A stretch of 12,941 nucleotides of DNA from NCBI GenBank assembly GCA_003833135.1, contig QZLH01000058.1, positions 165,528-178,468 of the forward strand. The letters are read 5' to 3'. How positions within the stretch are numbered: position 1 is the stretch's first letter; every line of letters starts with the position of its first letter. This DNA is from Oehlia diaphana (taxonomy: Eukaryota > Glomeromycota > Glomeromycetes > Glomerales > Glomeraceae). Position numbers and translations under genes: made by a program. Shown piece after piece: positions 8,584 through 12,941 of the stretch. The notes under the pieces are model-generated. The model had not been told where the DNA came from and did not search any database. It saw only the letters and a program-made list of their open reading frames with translations.

Positions 8584-8827
8584 TATAGGTTCGAGGTTCG
8601 TTTCCTCGGTTCTTTCGGTCTCAAGGTATTTTTTTTTCTTATTTTTAGGTCCTTTAGTCCTTCCGGTTCTGCAATTAAGGTTCAGTTGTTTTTCACTTTG
8701 CGTTTCGTTTCTTACTCATTTTTTTATTTTTTTTTTTCTATTTTGTTACTGTTCATATTCATTTTTCACCAATTTTATTTCATTTTTTTTAGATCTTTTA
8801 GTTCTTTCAGTTCTACAATTAATAAAG
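8584..8827 (+). repeat. second set of mini-exon-like units
   Basis: Three blocks sit between AG acceptors after T-tracts and GT donors: 8584-8625, 8649-8679 and 8793-8827. The second and third match at 24 of 30 positions and all six differences are transitions. In one shared frame they read about GSFGLK, RSFSPSGSAIK and RSFSSFSSTINK, a Ser/Phe repeat. The flanking introns share CGTTTCTTACT (near 8704 and 8877). The layout resembles the 6567-7240 array, but no start codon or stop is evident, so this may be a decayed array. Confidence 0.45.
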
Positions 8828-9208
8828 GTATTTTTTATTTTTTATTTATTTTTTTAATTTTGTTTCTATCTTATATTTCGTTTCTTACTAACTTCCCTTT
8901 CATTTTTCTTACTTTCCACTACTTCATTGTTATTTCATTTATTTATTAACATCTTTCTTCTTGTTCATTGTAATTCATTAAAAATAAATACAGTGATTTT
9001 TTTCTTTAAAGTTATAAATGAGTGACTTAAATTTTAATATTTGCAGATAAAATTTCATAATTTTAAATATCTTTTGCGATAAAATTTTAAGTTTAGCCGA
9101 TCAAGAATTGGCTAAATTAAAAAAAAATCAGCCGTCAGCCGATTAATAATTTACTCTTTATATATTAGATATTGTACATAATGTGACATTGAAAAAAAAA
9201 CCCAGGCT

Positions 9209-9253
9209 AGGCGACAATCACTCAGGCAACAATCGCCCAGGAGCAATTCCCTT
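9209..9253. repeat. three-unit 15-bp tandem repeat
   Basis: AGGCGACAATCACTC, AGGCAACAATCGCCC and AGGAGCAATTCCCTT follow one another without gaps. The first two differ at three positions and the third is diverged. The repeat sits inside the right arm of the surrounding inverted-repeat cluster. Confidence 0.6.
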
Positions 9254-9314
9254 AGCCAAATATGATAACATGAGTAATAAATTTTTCATTTGAGCATTGA
9301 CCATATTTGGCTAA

Positions 9315-9625
9315 ATGTAAGTGGCTAAATGACAAGAATTTTAAAAATTCTCATCCCATATATTGCAATAACTAGGGATGATCTATCAACCGTAAAATTC
9401 TTTTTTTTACCTGTATATCAAGTAAACGAAAAATTTCAATAAGACTCATTATCGCCATTTTCGAATTATTGTGATCAGGTGATATATTTTATTTATAAAA
9501 AAAAATACTGAAAATACCGAAACAACCAAAAACAAAAAATACAGCTTATTTACACTAATGAAAAAAAAATAGATAGAAACGAAAAAAAAAAGAAATTATA
9601 AAAATAAATGAAAAAGTATTATCTG
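9315..9625. other. A-rich low-complexity DNA, no gene seen
   Basis: Poly-A tracts separated by short GAAAC or ATACTG spacers (9490-9610) dominate. No coding chain is visible. Confidence 0.5.
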
Positions 9626-9762
9626 TTATTTGATGGAATTATTAAGAAACTTTGGAATCTATAGGAATCAGTTTTTAGGAATCTAGTCTTTATTAATATT
9701 TTTTTCATCGTTCACCTTTTATTTTATAAACTGATTCCTAAAGTTTATATGATCAAATGATA
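9626..9762. repeat. fold-back element with imperfect long inverted arms
   Basis: A perfect 13-bp core TAGGAATCAGTTT (9662-9674) pairs with AAACTGATTCCTA (9728-9740). The similarity extends outward through AAACTTT.GGAATC and TTATTTGAT, with a small insertion in the left arm. The loop is about 50 nt. It is probably a small non-autonomous element or its relic. Confidence 0.55.
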
Positions 9763-9769
9763 TCCATAG

Positions 9770-10200
9770 TATCCATGTATTTATAGTAAACCGTGATTTT
9801 ATTTTTGTTCATAAACTTTAAAAATTAAACTATAACAGCGTTCAAGTAATAAAAAATTTTATTTTGTTTATAATAGTTTTAATAATTTTCTTTTTTTATA
9901 AATCATGAGAAAAATTTTTTTTTATTAATGAATGAAATGTTTATAATTTTTTAATTTTAAACAATGAAAATTTATATTTGAATTATTTTATATATTCTAA
10001 TAACCAAAATGCAAAAGGAGAGCCAGAATCTTAAAATTCGCGAGCAATGAAATAAAAAATACACGTGTTTTGATGATTACTGGACGGGAATTTTGTGTAT
10101 ATACTAAATAAATAAATTTCGACTTGTTATATTTAGAAATAAAACATTTATCACTTAATAGGAAAACATAGGATCTGAACAAGTAATATCATCATACATC
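9770..10200. other. AT-rich intergenic DNA, no gene seen
   Basis: This stretch holds low-complexity A/T DNA. An open minus-strand frame at 9997-10182 has no supporting signal. Confidence 0.5.
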
Positions 10201-10241
10201 GTTATAATATTATGGGTAAGTAAGTTTATAGGGTACGACGG

Positions 10242-10418
10242 AAACATGTCATGTATAGAGGCCTATGTATGTCTGTATAGTGATCAACGTACGGTATGTA
10301 TGGTCATTTTTACCATACTGTAGGGTGGGGTGATGTATACGTAGGGTGATGTATACCGGACGTTGCCATACAGTGACCACTATACGTACGTACATAGCTC
10401 ACCGTACACTACATGTTT
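10242..10418. repeat. 177-bp imperfect palindrome, GTAC/GTATAC-rich
   Basis: The left arm 10242-10286 and the reverse complement of the right arm 10374-10418 agree at 34 of 45 ungapped positions, including AAACATGT, CTATGTA and GTATAGTG. The interior has a nested hairpin (GTATGGT..ACCATAC, about 10297-10317) and a 16-bp-period direct repeat of GGGTGATGTATAC (10328-10340 and 10344-10356). The palindrome ends two bases before a TATA box, so it may be a mobile element or a promoter-proximal regulatory structure. Confidence 0.7.
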
Positions 10419-10420
10419 TC

Positions 10421-10427
10421 TATATAA
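10421..10427 (+). promoter_or_regulatory. TATA-like box of a small spliced gene
   Basis: TATATAA is followed by a pyrimidine-rich stretch (GGCTCTCTCGTCTACAC) suited to transcription initiation and then a splice donor at 10461. It fits as the core promoter for the 55-codon ORF downstream. Confidence 0.4.
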
Positions 10428-10575
10428 TCAAGTTTATACGGCTCTCTCGTCTACACTGAGGTAAATTCATTATAATTTTTAAGTTTCTTTAACAATTTTC
10501 TATTGTGGGATCATTAAAAATAATATCAATTATGCTATTATTAATAATAACAGTATATCATATGCTAAATAACAG

Positions 10576-10743
10576 ATGGCAAATCGCAATAATCAATTAT
10601 TTACAGTGATTAAGTTATTACCATTGCTCTTAGAGTATTATCTTAATACTGATAATCGGAAACAAACTTTAGAGAGTTCGGATTCAAAATTTTCGGTAAT
10701 AAGTCTTTATTCTGAGGAAGATGATCATAACGAAGGCATGTGA
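10576..10743 (+). CDS. small hypothetical protein (55 aa) behind a 5' UTR intron
   Basis: I do not recognise this protein. The ATG lies immediately after an AG acceptor (AATAACAG). The matching donor is GAG|GTAAAT at 10461, giving a 115-bp intron in the leader with a CTAAAT branch-like motif shortly before the acceptor. The frame runs 55 codons to TGA. The N-terminus is short and polar, then comes a Leu-rich helix-like block (LFTVIKLLPLLLEYYL). The C-terminal half is Ser-rich and acidic (SLYSEEDDHNEG). It lacks a clear signal peptide and looks intracellular. Composition is protein-like and the codons are AT-biased as elsewhere. It could also be a first coding exon, though I see no convincing donor before the stop. 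Confidence 0.45.
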   Translation: MANRNNQLFTVIKLLPLLLEYYLNTDNRKQTLESSDSKFSVISLYSEEDDHNEGM

Positions 10744-10919
10744 TAATTGAAGTTTTTTTCAGTTATAATGGTTAGAATAACCTTAATTACTCATTAGATG
10801 AATTTTGGAATTCGAAAAGTAGTTGCGGTTTAGCAACAGCTACAGCGTCGGAACTCATAAAATATTATTTTAATTTTTTATTGTCAGATTTGATAGTGAA
10901 TAACTGAATATCGCATTTT

Positions 10920-11240
10920 ATAACTGGGATGGGATGGCTCTATCGGTTCGGTTTCACCGGAATGAACCAAATTGGTAAATTGACTCTAAAATCTGATTCG
11001 GAACGGAGTTCAGAACCGAACTGACCGATCCGCCCTGGTATTCATAATCCCACCACATACCCGGCTTAGCTACTTTCAGAGTTGACTCTCTCATGGAACT
11101 GTTCGTTCCACTTGAGCTGCTCGGTTCGACTCGAAAATGGCTCTAACGTTAACCGACTTGAGTCACTCCATTTGGAACTTTTTCCATTCCTATTTATAAC
11201 TGCTGTACCTCCTCAACTCGTAATCGGTACCAGTACGAAA
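10920..11240. repeat. GC-richer patch rich in GGTTCGGTT/GAACCGAAC inverted motifs
   Basis: Local G+C is visibly higher than in the flanks. Copies of ATCGGTTCGG near 10938 and AACCGAACTGACCGAT near 11013 are inverted. Small hairpins GGTTC..GAACC and GGAAC..GTTCC occur nearby. This is likely repeat-derived DNA, and the ends were not resolved. Confidence 0.35.
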
Positions 11241-11244
11241 CATT

Positions 11245-11481
11245 TTAACGAAACGATAGCAGCGTTCTTTTTATGATATTTAATAGTGAGCTAGTATCCG
11301 GAATATTGTCATTTTTTGTCATTCTATCTGTTATTGGTACAGCAGCAAAACTTTTTCCCAATATTTTCAGATGCGGCATGACACTTTTGAAATACCCAGT
11401 TAATGCTTTATTCACGTAATTTATCTGATGTGCATTTCTAACGTTAATTGTTAGTAGTTCAGTGGTAGATAACGTTTTCAT
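11245..11481 (-). CDS. hypothetical ORF (78 aa), weak support
   Basis: The minus-strand frame begins ATG at 11481 and ends TAA. The translation is unusually well mixed for this AT-rich DNA (for example HQINYVNKALTGYF and KSFAAVPITDRM), with basic and polar residues and no membrane span. I recognise no domain. The same DNA in a plus-strand frame from 11273 gives a hydrophobic, membrane-like peptide that stops after about 45 codons, so which strand, if either, codes is unclear. No promoter or intron signal decides it. Confidence 0.25.
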   Translation of the reverse strand: MKTLSTTELLTINVRNAHQINYVNKALTGYFKSVMPHLKILGKSFAAVPITDRMTKNDNIPDTSSLLNIIKRTLLSFR

Positions 11482-11787
11482 CCTATTTACTTCTATAGCG
11501 ATGTTTAGTTCTTGAAAATTTTACATTGTTATAGGTATTGAATTATTGGTAAGCACAATATAAAATTCTAAATACGATATTTTTTAAAAAAAGATTCTTG
11601 TAACTTAACCATGACTATTTTTAGGTTTTTCGAATAAGATAAGGTTGTTACCCTAAATTATCGCTTACGATTCATTTATATTTTTGGGATTTGGAATGGT
11701 CGTTTTAGTATTTTCTTTATCCCACGACCAATCGTTTCATGTTTTAATAATATATTCTTCACACTTATTACTTTCATAGCTTTAATT

Positions 11788-12638
11788 GTTGGAATGGGTA
11801 TCAGGACATTTTGCCGAAAGCCATTTTGCCGAATGTCTATTTTGCCGAAAGGACGTTTCGCCGAAGCCATTTCGCCGAATGGCTACATTTGTAAATCTTA
11901 CAATTTCACAAATAATTCTTAAAAGTTGTCAATTGGAAAAATTTAAAAAGTTTAGAAATTTTTTTTTTACAAAATAAACTGTTAACTTTAAAATAAGTTA
12001 TTTTTTTATATTGCTTTTTTTAAAAAATCCATTAATATATGTTAACATGTAAATAAATATAAATTTTGAGCCTTCTAGTTCACATTTTATTAATAAGAAA
12101 TTGCAAGGCATTTTTACTAAAATTTTGTTACAGTAATTAACAATTATTTGTGAAATTTTAAACTTTGTAACTGCCATAATTAATGCTTGGATAATATCTA
12201 AGTTTTATTAGTAAAAATTTTAGCCAATTTGACTAAAAATTGACCGATTTACCTACTGTATATACGAATTAACAACGAAATGCAAATTTGCGAGTATGCT
12301 CCTATTGTTACATGAATTACGAATTAAGGATCATGATGAGATTAATAAATAAATAAATAAAATTTTATTATTATGAATGCACGATTAATAATTTTATAAA
12401 AGTGATATTTCTACCATTTTCAGCGAAATGGCATTCGGCAAAACATCTTTTCGGTGAAATGACTTCGGCGATACGTACTTTCGGCGAAATGGACGATTTG
12501 GCAAAACGGCTTCGTCAAAACGTCCCTTCGGCGAAACATCTCTTTGGAGAAACATCCCTTCGGTGAAACATCCCTTCGGCGAAATGGCGGGTTTCGGTGA
12601 AATGGCTTTCGACAGAACGTACCGTAACCGTTGGAATG
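11788..12638. mobile_element. Mutator-like non-autonomous element, TIRs of minisatellite units, 9-bp TSD
   Basis: The element spans 11797-12629 (833 bp). GTTGGAATG flanks it exactly on both sides (11788-11796 and 12630-12638). The left end and the reverse complement of the right end both begin GGT and agree at 28 of 38 ungapped positions, including CGAAAGCCATTT. Each end then runs into a tandem array of 14-17 bp units: about five at 11809-11885 (TTTTGCCGAAAG type) and about twelve inverted at 12421-12616 (TTCGGCGAAACATCCC type). The core (11890-12420) is AT-rich with no transposase. A 9-bp TSD with long, repetitive TIRs is typical of Mutator-like elements, which is why I favour that group. 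Confidence 0.75.
12421..12616. repeat. 16-bp minisatellite (TTCGGCGAAAYRTCCC units)
   Basis: About a dozen diverged copies of a TTCGGCGAAA-centred unit follow each other. Units near 12526-12590 are the most regular (CCCTTCGGTGAAACAT, CCCTTCGGCGAAATGG). The array is GC-rich against an AT-rich background and makes up the right arm of the surrounding element. Confidence 0.8.
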
Positions 12639-12860
12639 TTACTTTTGTATTATTTTATCGACCGCATCTAAAAGAGAAAAGTGGAAAACCGTGGATTTAT
12701 GAATATAGTACATAAGCTAAAATTCAAATTGTTGCTACTTTTGCTTAATCTAAATAATTAATTCTTTGATAATTACTATTACGTAAATACTTAATATTGT
12801 AGCGATCGATCGATCACGTGACCAGAATTCAATTTAATCACGGGATTGTTGATCTATGTT

Positions 12861-12930
12861 TCAAATGTTACTTACAAATGTTACAAATGTTATGAATGTT
12901 TAATATGTTTAACATGTTTAACATATGCAA
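12861..12930. repeat. degenerate short tandem repeat (ACAAATGTT / ATGTTTAAC type)
   Basis: Nine- to ten-base units such as caaatgtta, acaaatgtt and atgtttaac recur back to back to near the window edge. It is a simple sequence repeat and may continue beyond the window. Confidence 0.6.
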
Positions 12931-12941
12931 CATATTAAATA

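Larger units (their letters stand above)
8471..9314. repeat. cluster of inverted TTTGGCTAA / TTAGCCAAA motifs, possible element relic
   Basis: TATATTTAGCCC-AAGGGAATTGCT at about 8471-8495 is matched in inverse by CATATTTGGCTAAGGGAATTGCT near 9265-9242. A perfect 13-bp inverted pair TTAGCCAAATATG/CATATTTGGCTAA lies at 9252-9264 and 9302-9314. Further copies of the motif core are at about 9093, 9110 and 9321. I found no clear TSD, so element borders are uncertain. Confidence 0.45.

Noticed and set aside
8544..8610. tRNA-like stretch with an A-box-like TAGCCAGATTGG and a T-arm CGAGG-TTCGTTT-CCTCG (8592-8608)
   Set aside because: The T-arm folds well, but no 7-bp acceptor stem pairs, the anticodon arm is poor and loop position 58 is not A. 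At most it is a tRNA-derived relic.
8539..8949. A 136-codon plus-strand open frame rich in Phe, Ser and Leu
   Set aside because: It is the translation of a pyrimidine-rich tract, low in complexity. The segment is better explained as repeated exon-like blocks with T-rich introns.
9997..10182. A 61-codon minus-strand open frame
   Set aside because: Composition follows A/T bias, and there is no promoter, splice site or motif to support it.
11082..11276. A 64-codon plus-strand open frame
   Set aside because: It lies in the repeat-rich GC patch, has no recognisable domain, and overlaps inverted GGTTCG motifs.
11676..11977. Open frames on both strands over 11676-11977
   Set aside because: They run into the TTTTGCCGAAA minisatellite of the transposon arm, so the peptides are repeat-encoded. 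Only the part at 11680-11800 has protein-like composition, and no start or splice site supports it.

Overview
The window is about three-quarters A+T, intron-rich and eukaryotic. Its two recognisable genes belong to the kinase families that are strongly expanded in arbuscular mycorrhizal fungi (Glomeromycotina; Rhizophagus is the best guess). The pointers are short introns of 75-83 bp with GT..AG ends, and the N-terminal signature CPECN..WC..C...FQQNF..WTSGN followed by a tyrosine-kinase-like (TKL) domain. The genus is inferred from remembered family features and was not checked by a search.

Layout. 1-2577 is AT-rich intergenic DNA holding a 216-bp MITE with 31-bp terminal inverted repeats (TIRs) and a 7-bp target-site duplication (TSD) (699-914), a possible three-exon micro-gene (1474-1823) and a perfect GC-rich hairpin (2356-2374). 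2578-4170 (minus) is a complete four-exon kinase with all catalytic residues. 4171-4963 is a shared divergent spacer with a TATA-like box for each gene. 4964-7156 (plus) is a paralogous kinase that has lost the catalytic Asp (HGN), the DFG Gly (DFR), a glycine-loop residue and 11 residues of the C-lobe, so it is a predicted pseudokinase. Its 3' end is unlike its neighbour's: a Lys-rich exon, then a tandem array of tiny homologous exons separated by homologous introns (6567-7240).

7241-10200 is mostly repeat debris: a 58-codon minus-strand ORF, a second set of mini-exon-like units (8584-8827), a cluster of TTTGGCTAA-type inverted motifs and a fold-back element (9626-9762). 10242-10418 is a 177-bp imperfect palindrome. 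It lies directly upstream of a TATA box, a spliced leader and a 55-codon ORF (10421-10743). From 10920 on there are GC-richer repeats, one doubtful 78-codon ORF, and an 833-bp Mutator-like non-autonomous element (11797-12629) built from 16-bp TTCGGCGAAA minisatellites, with a matching 9-bp TSD.

Working picture: a head-to-head kinase duplication in a transposon-rich region. One copy stays catalytically intact. The other has become a likely non-catalytic scaffold or decoy with a new basic tail made of repeated mini-exons.
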